Below are positions 51,567 to 60,754 of a stretch of 64,000 nucleotides of DNA, one piece after another (the stretch's first letter is position 1; the number at the start of each line of letters is the position of its first letter). The notes beneath the pieces were generated by a model. That model was not told the DNA's origin. It was given only the letters and a program-made list of their open reading frames with translations, and searched no databases. Source of the DNA: Arthrobacter sp. ERGS1:01 (GTDB lineage Bacteria > Actinomycetota > Actinomycetes > Actinomycetales > Micrococcaceae); NCBI RefSeq assembly GCF_001281315.1, contig NZ_CP012477.1, forward strand, positions 1 through 64,000, written 5' to 3'. Made by a program: the position numbers and the translations under genes.

Positions 51567-52574
51567 ATGACGACGCCGGATTCCACGCTTCCCAAGGCCG
51601 AACTCCACCTGCACATCGAGGGCACGCTGGAGCCCGAACTCATCCTTGCGCTGGCCGCGCGCAACGGCATCACCCTGCCACACCCCACCCTCGCGGAGCT
51701 GCGGGAACAGTACGAGTTCACCGACCTGCAATCATTCCTCAACCTGTACTACGCCAACATGGCGGTCCTGGTGACGGAAGCCGACTTCGCCGACATGACC
51801 CGCGCCTACCTGGGCCGCGCCCGGGACGCGGGCGTGCGGCACGCGGAGATCACGTTCGACCCGCAGGCGCACCTGGCGCGCGGGGTCCAGCTCACGACGT
51901 CGCTGGCCGGCATTGCGTCGGCGCTCGCCGACAGCGAGGCCGAGTTTGGCGTCAGCACGGAGCTGATCGCGGCATTCCTGCGCGACGAATCCGAGGAATC
52001 CGCGCTCGCCGTCCTGGAGGAGCTGATCGCGATGGACGCACCCATCATCGGGATCGGCCTGGACTCCGCCGAGGTGGGCAACCCGCCGTCGAAGTTCGTG
52101 CGCCTCTTTGACCGTGCCCGGAATGCGGGCCTGCGCCTCGTGGCCCACGCGGGGGAGGAGGGCCCGCCCAGCTATGTGTGGGACACCCTGGAGCTGCTGG
52201 GCGCCGAACGCATCGACCACGGCATCCGTTGCCTGGACGACACCGCTCTGGTGGCGAGGCTTGCCGCCGAGGGCACGCCCCTGACGGTGTGCCCGCTGTC
52301 CAACGTCCGGCTGCGCGCCGTGGACACCCTGGCCGGGCACCCCCTGCCGCAGATGCTCGCGGCCGGGCTGAACGTGTCCGTCAATTCCGACGACCCCGCG
52401 TATTTTGGCGGTTACGTGGACGGCAACTTTGCTTCCCTGGCGGCCGAGTTCGATTTCTCCGCGGACGTTTTGGCCACGCTGGCGCAGAACTCCATCCGGT
52501 CCTCGTTCGCGACGGACGCCCGCAAGGCCGAACTCCTGGCCGAACTGGGCCACTGGCGGTCCGCGCAGGGCTGA
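51567..52574 (+). CDS. add: Adenosine deaminase family protein (adenine deaminase type possible)
   Basis: This 335-residue zinc amidohydrolase of the adenosine/adenine deaminase family has the metal motif AELHLHIEGTLEPE, the middle His/Glu HAGEEGPP, ERIDHGIRCLDD, and the metal and catalytic Asp pair in VNSDDPAYFGG. The His-Ile-Glu-Gly variant, in place of the usual His-Leu-Asp-Gly, is the pattern I associate with adenine deaminases such as Aah1. The substrate could therefore be adenine. ATG at 51567 follows the family start; the frame is open upstream. It is divergent from telA. Confidence 0.87.
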   Translation: MTTPDSTLPKAELHLHIEGTLEPELILALAARNGITLPHPTLAELREQYEFTDLQSFLNLYYANMAVLVTEADFADMTRAYLGRARDAGVRHAEITFDPQAHLARGVQLTTSLAGIASALADSEAEFGVSTELIAAFLRDESEESALAVLEELIAMDAPIIGIGLDSAEVGNPPSKFVRLFDRARNAGLRLVAHAGEEGPPSYVWDTLELLGAERIDHGIRCLDDTALVARLAAEGTPLTVCPLSNVRLRAVDTLAGHPLPQMLAAGLNVSVNSDDPAYFGGYVDGNFASLAAEFDFSADVLATLAQNSIRSSFATDARKAELLAELGHWRSAQG

Positions 52575-52581
52575 TTCGGGG

Positions 52582-53258
52582 CTAGGCCAGGGCGAACAAG
52601 GCGCCGGCCGCGTGGGCTACGGGCACCGCCTGCTCGGCCAGCAGCAGCACGCCGAGACCGAGCATGATGATGCCGCTGCAGAGCGTGATCCCGCGGGCGG
52701 CACCGGGTCGCGAACGCAACAAACGCCGCGAGCCGGCCGCCACGAGTGTATAGATGACGGCGGTGGACGCCACAAACGTCAGCCCCAGCACCAGCGACTG
52801 GGCCGGCACGGAAAACGCGGCGTCGGGCCTGATGAACTGCGGGTCAGGGCCACAAAGAACAGCAGGCCCTTGGGGTTGATGCTGCTGGTCCCGAAACCCT
52901 GCAGGTAGGCACGCAGCCCGGTGCCGCTGTCGTCAACGGCCAGTTCACCGGAAGGCCCGACGGCGGCAAAGCCGGCACTGCGCCAGGACTTGGCCGTCGT
53001 GGCGCCAAGCCATAACAGGTACAGGGCGCCGGCCACCGTCAGCCACAGCAGCAGGCTCGGGATGGCGGCCATGAGCGCCGCGATTCCGGCGGCCAGCAAG
53101 ATGGTGTGCAGGACGTAGCCGCTGCACAGCCCGGCCACGGCGGGCACGAAGCTGCGGCGCCCCAGGCCGGCGGCGATGGAATAGGCCCAGTCGGGGCCGG
53201 GGGTGCAGGTCAATGCCACGGCAACGGCCAGAAAGCCAAACAGTGCTTGCGGTTCCAT
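52582..53258 (-). pseudogene. LysE/RhtB-family amino acid exporter, frameshifted
   Basis: Two overlapping frames form one exporter of about 225 residues. The first 145 codons from ATG 53258 read ALFGFLAVAVALTCTPGPDW through TSSINPKGLLFFVALT. The family then expects PQFIRPDAAF, which appears in another frame and continues to the stop at 52582 (SLVLGLTFVASTAVIYTLVA). Adding one C to the CCC run at 52841-52843 (minus strand) restores a single frame. It lies opposite an Lrp-type regulator that would control it. An assembly deletion is more likely than a real null, since both halves are well kept. Confidence 0.85.
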
Positions 53259-53362
53259 CGTGCTCCTTCGGGCCGGTCAATGAAAGCAAGCTTAGGGAAA
53301 TGACCGCCATAAGTGCTTACCTTTTTGACCGCCTTGGAGGCGAATGGCGATAAGATTTTGCT

Positions 53363-53817
53363 GTGATTGACGCCCTGGATAGAGATATTTTGCGCACGCT
53401 CCAAAACGACGGGCGCATGACGGCCACCGCACTCGCCTCGGAGGTGGGTTTGACCGTGGCGCCGTGCCATCGCCGGCTCAAGGATTTGGAGGCCAGCGGG
53501 GCCATCAGCGGGTACAGGGCCGTGATTGACCCGGCGGCCGTGGGGCTCGGCTTCGAGGCGCTGGTTTTTGTGACCCTGGCCCAGGTGGACCGGGCCACGA
53601 TCGGCGAATTTGAATCCAAGGTCAGCGCCGAACCACACATCACCCAGGCCCAGCGGCTCTTCGGCGATCCCGACTACATCCTGAAGGTCATGGCGGAGGA
53701 TCTTGCCGCGTACCAGCAGTTCTACGACACCCGGCTGACCAGCCTGCCGGGCGTGCAGCGGTTGCGCTCCACCATGGTCATGAAGAACCTCAAGCCGGGG
53801 CGGGCCTGCCGCTTTAA
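53363..53817 (+). CDS. Lrp/AsnC-family regulator (3' end probably frameshifted)
   Basis: This regulator of about 150 residues has an N-terminal AsnC helix-turn-helix (LDRDILRTLQNDGRMTATALASEVGLTVAPCHRRLKDLE) and a C-terminal RAM effector domain (FGDPDYILKVMAEDLAAYQQFY, LPGVQRLRSTMVMKNLKPGRA). As given, the frame misses its stop and runs on for about 400 codons antisense to the lyase gene. One extra C near 53805 would give the usual ending PGRALPL and stop at 53815-53817. It is divergent from the exporter gene, the classic Lrp-exporter pair. Confidence 0.85.
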
Positions 53818-53890
53818 GCGCCAGGCTAAAGCACCGTGGCCCACTGCCTGTGAAACGGCAGCGGGCCACGGTCCATGCGAACGCCGGTGG

Positions 53891-56335
53891 TTAGCGCTTC
53901 AGTGTGATGGCCTTCTGGTGGCCGTGGTTGCCGGCCAGGCTGAACTCGAGCGTCAGCGGCTTCGTCGAGACCACCGTGACGCCCGGATCGGCGGCGGCGA
54001 TCCCGGACCACTCCTTCCCCGTCCCGGGCACCGTCAGGCGGACGGTTGCCTGGGTGCGCGAGGGGTCGGCTACGGTAACGGAAAGTTCCCGCCCGTCCTC
54101 GTGCACGGCAACCGAGCAGGGACCGGATGCCGTGAATCCCCTGGCCGAGGAAGCTGCGTAGAAATTGCCCAAGGTCAGGGATTCGCCGGGCACGCTGAGC
54201 AGCTGGGAATCCTTGGTGTTGGCCAGCACGGTGACCCGCGGCTTGGCCTGGTTCTTGAAGGTGTCCGAGTGCTCGGCCGCCGGCAGGACCATGTAGGCGT
54301 ACCCCTGGTTGACGGGATCGGTGCCGTGCGAGGCGGTGATGGTGACGTAGTCCCGGGTGACGGGGGCGTCCTTTCCGCCGGTGTCGGCGCCGGAGTTGAT
54401 GGCACGCCAGTTTCCGGTGCGCCGGACGACGGAAACGACGGCCTCCGCGGTGCCGTTTTCCGACGGCAGGAGGACAAATCCCGCGTAGCCCTCCACATGG
54501 ATCGAACCGGACGCCGTGCGGCTTGCCCCGGCGGCAAGCCGGACGTTGGCATGGTCAATGCGCACATCCGGCGTCTGCCCCGTGGCGTAGGAGCGGTTTT
54601 CCAGGGTGGTCAGGACCTCCGCCCCGCCCGTTCCGGTGATGCCCGCGCCGAGGCACACGAGGGTGTCGTCAAGGAAGAACCAGGACTTCTTCGCGGCCAG
54701 CGACTTGTTGTAGTTCAGGTGGTCCATGCCCACCACGCCCCAGCGGGCCTCCACGCTCAACCCGCCCGCGAAAGGTTGGAAGGCGCCGGGGATGCCGGTG
54801 CCGGCCCCGGAGGAACCGGTGGGCCGCGGCGTGAGGTTCACGGTGGTTCCGGGCAGGCGGTACGGGTCAACCGTGGGCCAGAAGTCGCTGCTGAACTGGG
54901 CCCGGTCCGTGCGGTTGTAGACGTACGTCATGCCGTCGCCCTGGTACCAGCCGAAGTTGTTCTCGTCGTTGCCCCATTCGTACCGGCCCACCCTGTTGGA
55001 GGACGTGCTGACGGTTGATCCCCAGGCCGGGCGGTGGTGCACCAGCCGGTCCTGGTCGGCGAACATGCGCGTGTAGACGGGGGACGGCGCGGCGGTGACC
55101 GAGGCATTGTTCAGGACGTCCAGGGCCAGCAGGGATTTGGCCAGGCGCTGGGTGGGATGCCCCACCATGGCTTGGTCGGTGCAGCGTTGCAGCCAGCCCT
55201 TGGCCAGTGCCAGGAAACGCGAGGTGTATGGCTCGCCGGCTCCGGGAGCCATCAGCAGGACGGCCCCGATCAACGCGAAGCCGTCCACGTAGTCCGGCTC
55301 GGCCTGGCGGGAGACGGCGCGGCCGCGAATGGTGTCCATGATCCGGCCGTCCCACACGAACGGGGCGAAGGTGTTCTCCACGGCGTCCAGGAGCGTGGCG
55401 CGCGCCGGGTCCGTGACCTCCCAGCTGCTGCCGCCCACCATGTTGATGATTTCGGCGACGCCGGCAAAGGCGATGACCCCGTACGTCCCGGCGTAGGGCA
55501 GGGTGCCATGTTGGATGAACGATCCGTCCTGGTAGAAGCCGTCGCCGGAGGTGACCTGCGCGAACAGGCTGTTCTTGCCCCGGCCCACAACGTCGCTCAG
55601 TGCGTCCCGGCCCATCGCGACGTCCCCGGCGTTGCCGTCGAGGATGCCGCGCATTGCGCACGCCAGGGACTTGTCCACCCGGTTGGCGCCGGTCTCGGCC
55701 AGGCTGGTGGCCCGGCCGCGCCAGTTGGGGTTGGGGGCAAACCAGCGCGCCGCCGCCAGGAGGGAAGAGCGCAAAGGTGCCGGCACGACGTCGTACATCA
55801 ACGTCAGGATGTCGACCACCTTGCGGGGGTTGCCGATTTCCCAGAACCACCAGTTTCCCGCGGCCTTCATGCCGGGCTTGTAGGCGGTGTCCGAAAGCAG
55901 CTGCAGGCCGGAGACGATGTCCGCGGCCAGCTGCGGATCACCGGTCTGGGCGGTGCCGGGGACGGCGTGGCCCATGGCCAAATCGAAGAGCCGGTTGAAT
56001 TGCAGGGCCATGTTGCTGGTGGCGTCCGCGCTTTGGCCGATGCCGGTGAGCGGAATGTCGGCCCATAGTCCGGTCCTGCCCGCGGACTTGTCCATGGACG
56101 CCCAGGTGGTGGAGGTCGTGGCAACAATCTGCGCCAGTTGGCCCGCCAGCTCGGGGACGGTTGAGGCGTCAATGCCTCCGGTCAGGATGGCTCGACGGCG
56201 GGTAATCAGCTCCGCCATCGACGCCGGGGTGGCCGCGAAACCGGTGCCCGCGGCCTGGCCGAGGAGGATGCCGGCCACCGCCGCCGAACCGGCCGCGCGG
56301 AAGAGGGTGCGCCGGGAAATCTCTGAAATAGCCAC
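53891..56335 (-). CDS. Polysaccharide lyase family 8 (hyaluronate/chondroitin/xanthan lyase type), Tat-exported
   Basis: This secreted lyase of about 814 residues starts at a GTG (56335) with GAAAGG upstream. The twin-arginine signal (SRRTLFRAAGSAAVAGILLG) implies folded export by Tat. The PL8 alpha/alpha toroid domain (to about 370) holds the catalytic His in DGSFIQHGTLPYAG. The Tyr appears in FGWYQGDGMTYVYN at the start of the central beta domain. A C-terminal beta domain follows. The enzyme cuts acidic polysaccharides by beta-elimination; which one cannot be read from sequence. It is the last gene of an operon with a sugar importer, so the products are probably imported. Confidence 0.9.
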   Translation of the reverse strand: MAISEISRRTLFRAAGSAAVAGILLGQAAGTGFAATPASMAELITRRRAILTGGIDASTVPELAGQLAQIVATTSTTWASMDKSAGRTGLWADIPLTGIGQSADATSNMALQFNRLFDLAMGHAVPGTAQTGDPQLAADIVSGLQLLSDTAYKPGMKAAGNWWFWEIGNPRKVVDILTLMYDVVPAPLRSSLLAAARWFAPNPNWRGRATSLAETGANRVDKSLACAMRGILDGNAGDVAMGRDALSDVVGRGKNSLFAQVTSGDGFYQDGSFIQHGTLPYAGTYGVIAFAGVAEIINMVGGSSWEVTDPARATLLDAVENTFAPFVWDGRIMDTIRGRAVSRQAEPDYVDGFALIGAVLLMAPGAGEPYTSRFLALAKGWLQRCTDQAMVGHPTQRLAKSLLALDVLNNASVTAAPSPVYTRMFADQDRLVHHRPAWGSTVSTSSNRVGRYEWGNDENNFGWYQGDGMTYVYNRTDRAQFSSDFWPTVDPYRLPGTTVNLTPRPTGSSGAGTGIPGAFQPFAGGLSVEARWGVVGMDHLNYNKSLAAKKSWFFLDDTLVCLGAGITGTGGAEVLTTLENRSYATGQTPDVRIDHANVRLAAGASRTASGSIHVEGYAGFVLLPSENGTAEAVVSVVRRTGNWRAINSGADTGGKDAPVTRDYVTITASHGTDPVNQGYAYMVLPAAEHSDTFKNQAKPRVTVLANTKDSQLLSVPGESLTLGNFYAASSARGFTASGPCSVAVHEDGRELSVTVADPSRTQATVRLTVPGTGKEWSGIAAADPGVTVVSTKPLTLEFSLAGNHGHQKAITLKR

Positions 56336-56378
56336 TACTTTGTGCCTTTCACTTCGAGGATGGTGCATTGGAAACCTT

Positions 56379-57383
56379 TTACGCCGTGATGTGCAGCGCC
56401 TCTTGCCGGACCAGGTGCCGCAGGGGGCGGCCAGCCAGCACGCGCTCTATTTCACGGACCGCCGAATCGCCCAGGCGGAACATCTCATTGCCCTGGGAGC
56501 CGGCAATGTGCGGAGTCAGGGTCAGGTTTGGCGCGTCAAACCACGGTGAACCGGCCGGCAATACATCGGGTTCGGTGACATCGACGACGGCGTGCAACCG
56601 CCGCGCCGTCAGCTCGGCCAGCAGCGCGCGGTCATCGACCAGGCTGCCGCGGGCCGTATTGATCAGCGTGGCGCCGTCGCGCATCAGGGCGAGGGCACCG
56701 GCGTCGACCATGTGCCGGGTCTCGGGTAATTCGGGGGCATGCAGGCTGACCACGTCGCTATGGGCCAGCAGGTAGTCGAAGTCCACGTTCTCGACCCCGG
56801 GAACCGTGTGGATGGGGTCGTACAGCAGCACGTTGACGTCGAAGGGGGCCAGCAGTTCGATGACCCGGCGGCCAATCCTTGAGGCACTGATGATCCCGAC
56901 CGTGATTCCGTAGTTGCCCCACTGGCGCGGCTGCCGGGCGAAGGGCCGGTAGTCTCCCGTGGCGCGGTATCCGGCGTCGAGCTCAAAGACGCGCTTGCCG
57001 GCCAGCAAGATGGCGGCCAGCGTGAATTCGGCCACCGGGAGGGCGTTGGTGTCCGCGCCCGAGCTGATCTTCACGCCCCGGGCGAAGAGCTCGTCCGTGG
57101 CAAATCCCTTGACGGTGCCGGCCGTGTAGATGACGGTGTGCAGCAGGGGCATGCGCGCCAAAAGGTCGCCGTCCAGAACGGGGCAGCCCCAGCCGCCAAT
57201 CAGGATTTCGGTGGCGGCCAGCTGAGCGTCCGTCGTGGAGGGTCCGGTCAGCACCGCGTCCCGGAGCTGGACGATCGACTTCAGGTGCGCCAGCGCCGCG
57301 GTGGTGAACAGGCTGTCAACGAGGTGGGGGTCCATGGCCAGCGTGGCCTGCGGGCGGTGGGGGGTGAGGGGCACAATGTTCAC
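56379..57383 (-). CDS. D-isomer-specific 2-hydroxyacid dehydrogenase
   Basis: This 334-residue NAD(P)-dependent dehydrogenase has a Rossmann motif (VGIISASRIGRRVIELL, with Ser-Ala-Ser in place of the usual Gly-x-Gly) and the catalytic set Arg in NTARGSLVDD, Glu in VTEPDVLP and His in LTPHIAGS. The GTG start directly follows the permease stop. In a polysaccharide operon it may act on an oxidised or unsaturated sugar acid released by the lyase. The substrate is not known. Confidence 0.86.
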   Translation of the reverse strand: MNIVPLTPHRPQATLAMDPHLVDSLFTTAALAHLKSIVQLRDAVLTGPSTTDAQLAATEILIGGWGCPVLDGDLLARMPLLHTVIYTAGTVKGFATDELFARGVKISSGADTNALPVAEFTLAAILLAGKRVFELDAGYRATGDYRPFARQPRQWGNYGITVGIISASRIGRRVIELLAPFDVNVLLYDPIHTVPGVENVDFDYLLAHSDVVSLHAPELPETRHMVDAGALALMRDGATLINTARGSLVDDRALLAELTARRLHAVVDVTEPDVLPAGSPWFDAPNLTLTPHIAGSQGNEMFRLGDSAVREIERVLAGRPLRHLVRQEALHITA

Positions 57384-58304
57384 TTACTTCAGGGCTCCCG
57401 AGCCGAGGCCGGATTTCCAGAATCGCTGCAGCGACATGAACAACACGATGACCGGAATGATGGCGATCAGGGAGCCAATGATGGTCAGGTGGGCAAATTC
57501 GGGGTCCACCTCGGAACGTCCGTTCCAGGAGTAGAGGCCCAGGGAAATGGGGAAGAGCTGGTTGTCGGTCAGCATGACCAGGGGCAGGAAGATGTTGTTC
57601 CAACTGGCGCTGAAGGCCATGAGCAGCAAGGTCACGATGCCCGGCTTCATGAGCGGTGCGGCAATGGTCATGAAGATCCGCAGCTCGCCGGCCCCGTCCA
57701 GCCGGGCCGCCTCGATCAACTCGGCGGGGACGTATCCGTGGCAGAAGACGCGGGCCAGGTAGACGCCGAAGGGGCTCGCGATGCTGGGCAGGAAGACTCC
57801 CCAGAAGGTGTTGACCAGGCCGATGTTTGCAGCCAGCAGGTACAGCGGCATGGTGGTCACGGCGGCCGGGATCAGGACGCCGACCAGGATGAAGCCGAAC
57901 CAGCGTTCCTTGCCGGGGAAGTCGAACTTGTCGAACGCGTAACCGGCCAGGAAGGAGACAAACACCGAGCAGACCGAACCGAAGACGGCGTAGCCAACCG
58001 TGTTGAGCAACCAGCGCAGGTACGTGCCGTTTTCCCAGGTGAAGAGTTCTGTGAGGTTCGTGAGGAAATTGTTCTCCGCGAACGAGAATCCGGGGGTGCC
58101 GAAAAGATCGGTGGTGTCCTTCGTGGAGGCGACGATCAGCCAGGTCAGCGGCAGCAGGGTGTACAGGCAGAACAGGACCAGCATGATGTTGACGGCGGCC
58201 TTGGACGACCAGGCCGGCGCGGATTTCCGGATGCGGCGGTTTGCCGGTGCCGGGGCGCCGGGCGCTGGTGCCGTATTTCGGCGGGAGAGGGTTGTTGAAC
58301 TCAT
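57384..58304 (-). CDS. Carbohydrate ABC transporter permease (MalG/UgpE type)
   Basis: This 306-residue membrane protein has six predicted helices and the EAA loop (ELIEAARLDGAGELRIFMTIAAPLMKPG). The start NIMLVLFCLYTLLPLTWLIVAS is typical of the MalG half. It overlaps the MalF-type gene by four bases. No ATPase gene lies in the operon, so a shared MsiK/UgpC-type ATPase encoded elsewhere probably drives it, as is usual in actinobacteria. Confidence 0.92.
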   Translation of the reverse strand: MSSTTLSRRNTAPAPGAPAPANRRIRKSAPAWSSKAAVNIMLVLFCLYTLLPLTWLIVASTKDTTDLFGTPGFSFAENNFLTNLTELFTWENGTYLRWLLNTVGYAVFGSVCSVFVSFLAGYAFDKFDFPGKERWFGFILVGVLIPAAVTTMPLYLLAANIGLVNTFWGVFLPSIASPFGVYLARVFCHGYVPAELIEAARLDGAGELRIFMTIAAPLMKPGIVTLLLMAFSASWNNIFLPLVMLTDNQLFPISLGLYSWNGRSEVDPEFAHLTIIGSLIAIIPVIVLFMSLQRFWKSGLGSGALK

Positions 58305-59242
58305 GCCTGTGCCTTGTTTCCGATCTTTGTCACGGCCCAGGAGAGCAGGCCGATGAGGGAGGCGAATATGAGCGCCGTGGCCGCCGCATAGCCAAAGTCG
58401 TGCTTTTCGAAGGCCGTTTGGTAGATGAACATATTGGGCGTCCAGGTGCTGTTGATGGCGGTGGCCTTGCCCTGCAGGAGCAGCGGTTCGGCGAACAGCT
58501 GCATGGCGCCGACCACGGTGAACAGGACGGCGAGCCCCACCGCGCCGGAGATCATCCGGGCCTTGATCGCGAAGGCCGTGCGAATGGCGCCGGCTCCGTC
58601 CACGGTGGCCGCCTCAAGCACTTCGCGGGGGACCGCCTGGAGGGCCGCATAGAACAAGATCACGTTGTAGCCGGTGTGCAGCCAGATGGTGATGTTCGAC
58701 AGCGAGAACAAGGCGGCAAGCTGGCCGCCCATGTTCCAGGTGGAGCCGGTCATTTCAAAGAGGTCCACCACCGGGCTGACGCCGGGTGTGTACAGGTACG
58801 TCCAAATGATGGCGGCAATCAGGCCGGGAACGATGGTCGGCATGTAGTAGACCACCCGGAACACCGACTTGGCGCGGGCCGCGGCCGAATCCAGCAGCAG
58901 CGCAATGACCAGGGCCAGGACGATCATGACCGGAATGTAGATGAGGCAATACACGGCGACGTTGCCAAAGCCGCTCAGGAATACCGGGTCCGCAAAGGCG
59001 CGGGCGTAGTTCTCCAGGCCAACGAAGGTCTTCTTGATGCCGCCAAAACCCAAACCGCTGGACTTTTCGGTGAAGAAGCTCAAATACGCCGAGTAGGCGA
59101 TGGGTGCGATCGTAAACGCCAGGAACAGCACGAAGAACGGCGCAATAAAGGCCCAGGCGATGCGGCTTTGCCGGCGGCTGTGGACCCGTCCGGCGGGTTT
59201 GCGGGTCTTCGCAGGTGTTCTGGTCCCGGTGGCGACAACCAT
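58301..59242 (-). CDS. Carbohydrate ABC transporter permease (MalF/UgpA type)
   Basis: This membrane permease of about 313 residues is the MalF-type partner. It has IAWAFIAPFFVLFLAFTIAPI as first helix, ENYARAFADPVFLSGFGN, and the EAA loop REVLEAATVDGAGAIRTAFAIK. ATG at 59242 is chosen because GAAGGG lies just before it and sequence further upstream is unlike the family. The binding-protein gene precedes it by 111 bases. Confidence 0.92.
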   Translation of the reverse strand: MVVATGTRTPAKTRKPAGRVHSRRQSRIAWAFIAPFFVLFLAFTIAPIAYSAYLSFFTEKSSGLGFGGIKKTFVGLENYARAFADPVFLSGFGNVAVYCLIYIPVMIVLALVIALLLDSAAARAKSVFRVVYYMPTIVPGLIAAIIWTYLYTPGVSPVVDLFEMTGSTWNMGGQLAALFSLSNITIWLHTGYNVILFYAALQAVPREVLEAATVDGAGAIRTAFAIKARMISGAVGLAVLFTVVGAMQLFAEPLLLQGKATAINSTWTPNMFIYQTAFEKHDFGYAAATALIFASLIGLLSWAVTKIGNKAQA

Positions 59243-59353
59243 GGGGTTCCCTTCGTTGAGGAGCACGACGGCGGATGGCCAGCCGGTGCCCCGGGCCTGC
59301 CGCCGGGAAGCTGCGCGAAGCGCACACCCCACCCGGCGGCAGTGGAGGATTGG

Positions 59354-60649
59354 TTACTTGACGGAGATCCCGCGGTTTTTCAGATCGGCCACGGTGGCCT
59401 TCTGGGCGATCGGCAAGCCGTCCTGCAAGGTGGATGTGCCCGCCTTGACCTTGGCGGAATCGTCAACCAGCGACGTGAAAGTCGTGACGGTGGCCGGTCC
59501 CCACACCCAGCCTTCCGGGATGGCAGCCAGGCCCTTGGCCGCAACATCGTAAATGTCCTGGCCGCCAAAGAACGAGGTGTCGAAGGCTGCGATGGCGGCG
59601 GCGCGGGCAGTCTCGTTGACCGGGAACACCGTCGACTTGCCGGAGATCCGGGCCTTGATGCCCTCGGGGGTGGTGGTCATCCACTTGATGAACTTCAGGC
59701 CGGCGTCGGCCTTCTCGCTGGTGCTTGAGATGCCAAAGGAGGAGCCGCCGTACATGGCGGCCGCGGGCGCGTCCGTGGGTGCGGGCAGCTGGGCAACACG
59801 CCACTTGCCGCTCTGGTCCGCGAAGGTGGTGGTCAGGCTGGCCCCATACCAGGAGCCGCTGATGACAGACAGCAGCTGGCCGTCGGCCTGCTTTTGCTGA
59901 AGCACGGGTGCGTCCTCGGTCCACAGCAGCTTGGCGTCCACGAGGTCTTGCTGGACCTTCAGGGCTTCGACGGAGGCGGCGCTGTCGATGTCGACCTTCC
60001 AGGAATCGCCGTCGAGGGCGCCCCACTTGGCGCCGTTCTGCCAGGCCAGGGCCGCGTACAGGGCGGGGTCGCCCACGGGGCTGGAGGCCAGGCGGACCTT
60101 GGGATCGGCCGCGGCCACCTTCTTGGCGGCTGCCGCGTATTCGGCCCACGTCTTGGGCACTTCAATGCCGTATTTCTTGAAGAGGTCGGCGCGGTAGTAC
60201 ATCTGCAGGACCCCGGCATCCAACGGGACGCCCCAGGTGGCGCCGCCAAAGTTCACGAGCGAGGTGATCGAAGAGGGGAAGTTCTTTGAAACCAGGTCCC
60301 CGGCTTCCTTCGAAATGTCCTTCAAAACGCCTTGCGTGGCCATCTCGGAGACGCGCGGGTATTCCACGGTGATCACGTCGGGGGCGGTCTTGGCCTTGAT
60401 CTGGTTGGTCAGCTGCGGGTAGTTGTCGCTGGCCGTGGGTACTTCCTTGAACGTGACGTGGACTTCGCTCTGCGCGGCGTTGTAGGCGTCAACGACGTTC
60501 TTGGAACCCTTCAGCCATGAGGAGAAGGTGATCTCGACTGGGCCCTTCGGGGCGCTGGAGACCGGGCCTCCGCCGCAGCCGGTCAGGACGGCGATGGCGA
60601 GCATGCCGGCGGCCCCGCCCAGGAATGTGGACCTGCTGATGGTGCGCAT
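59354..60649 (-). CDS. Extracellular sugar-binding lipoprotein (SBP family 1)
   Basis: This receptor of about 431 residues belongs to the sugar importer. ATG at 60649 has AAGGGAG upstream and is followed by a lipoprotein signal (SRSTFLGGAAGMLAIAVLTGC, acyl Cys at about residue 22). Family 1 features follow: EITFSSWLKGSKNVVDAYNA, VEYPRVSEMATQGVLKDI, and the C-terminal AAMYGGSSFGISSTSEK. It probably binds unsaturated oligosaccharides made by the PL8 lyase of the same operon. Confidence 0.9.
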   Translation of the reverse strand: MRTISRSTFLGGAAGMLAIAVLTGCGGGPVSSAPKGPVEITFSSWLKGSKNVVDAYNAAQSEVHVTFKEVPTASDNYPQLTNQIKAKTAPDVITVEYPRVSEMATQGVLKDISKEAGDLVSKNFPSSITSLVNFGGATWGVPLDAGVLQMYYRADLFKKYGIEVPKTWAEYAAAAKKVAAADPKVRLASSPVGDPALYAALAWQNGAKWGALDGDSWKVDIDSAASVEALKVQQDLVDAKLLWTEDAPVLQQKQADGQLLSVISGSWYGASLTTTFADQSGKWRVAQLPAPTDAPAAAMYGGSSFGISSTSEKADAGLKFIKWMTTTPEGIKARISGKSTVFPVNETARAAAIAAFDTSFFGGQDIYDVAAKGLAAIPEGWVWGPATVTTFTSLVDDSAKVKAGTSTLQDGLPIAQKATVADLKNRGISVK

Positions 60650-60718
60650 TGATGACTCCCTTGTCTGTGTGTCTGTAGTCACATCCTGCAAGGGGGTTTG
60701 ATGGGCCGTCAAGTTAAA

Positions 60719-60753
60719 CGAAAGTATTCCAAAGGATACGAAAGAAGTGAAAG
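60719..60753. promoter_or_regulatory. Candidate operator before the sugar operon
   Basis: Three direct GAAAG copies (CGAAAG at 60719 and 60739, TGAAAG at 60748) lie in the gap between the regulator and binding-protein genes. Repeats with a GAAA core are typical of DeoR-type operators, and the regulator has a DeoR-type DNA-binding domain. Confidence 0.35.
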
Positions 60754-60754
60754 A

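Noticed and set aside
53818..55018. A 551-residue Lrp fusion protein
   Set aside because: Everything after about residue 150 is antisense to the PL8 lyase gene. A missing base before the normal stop explains it better.
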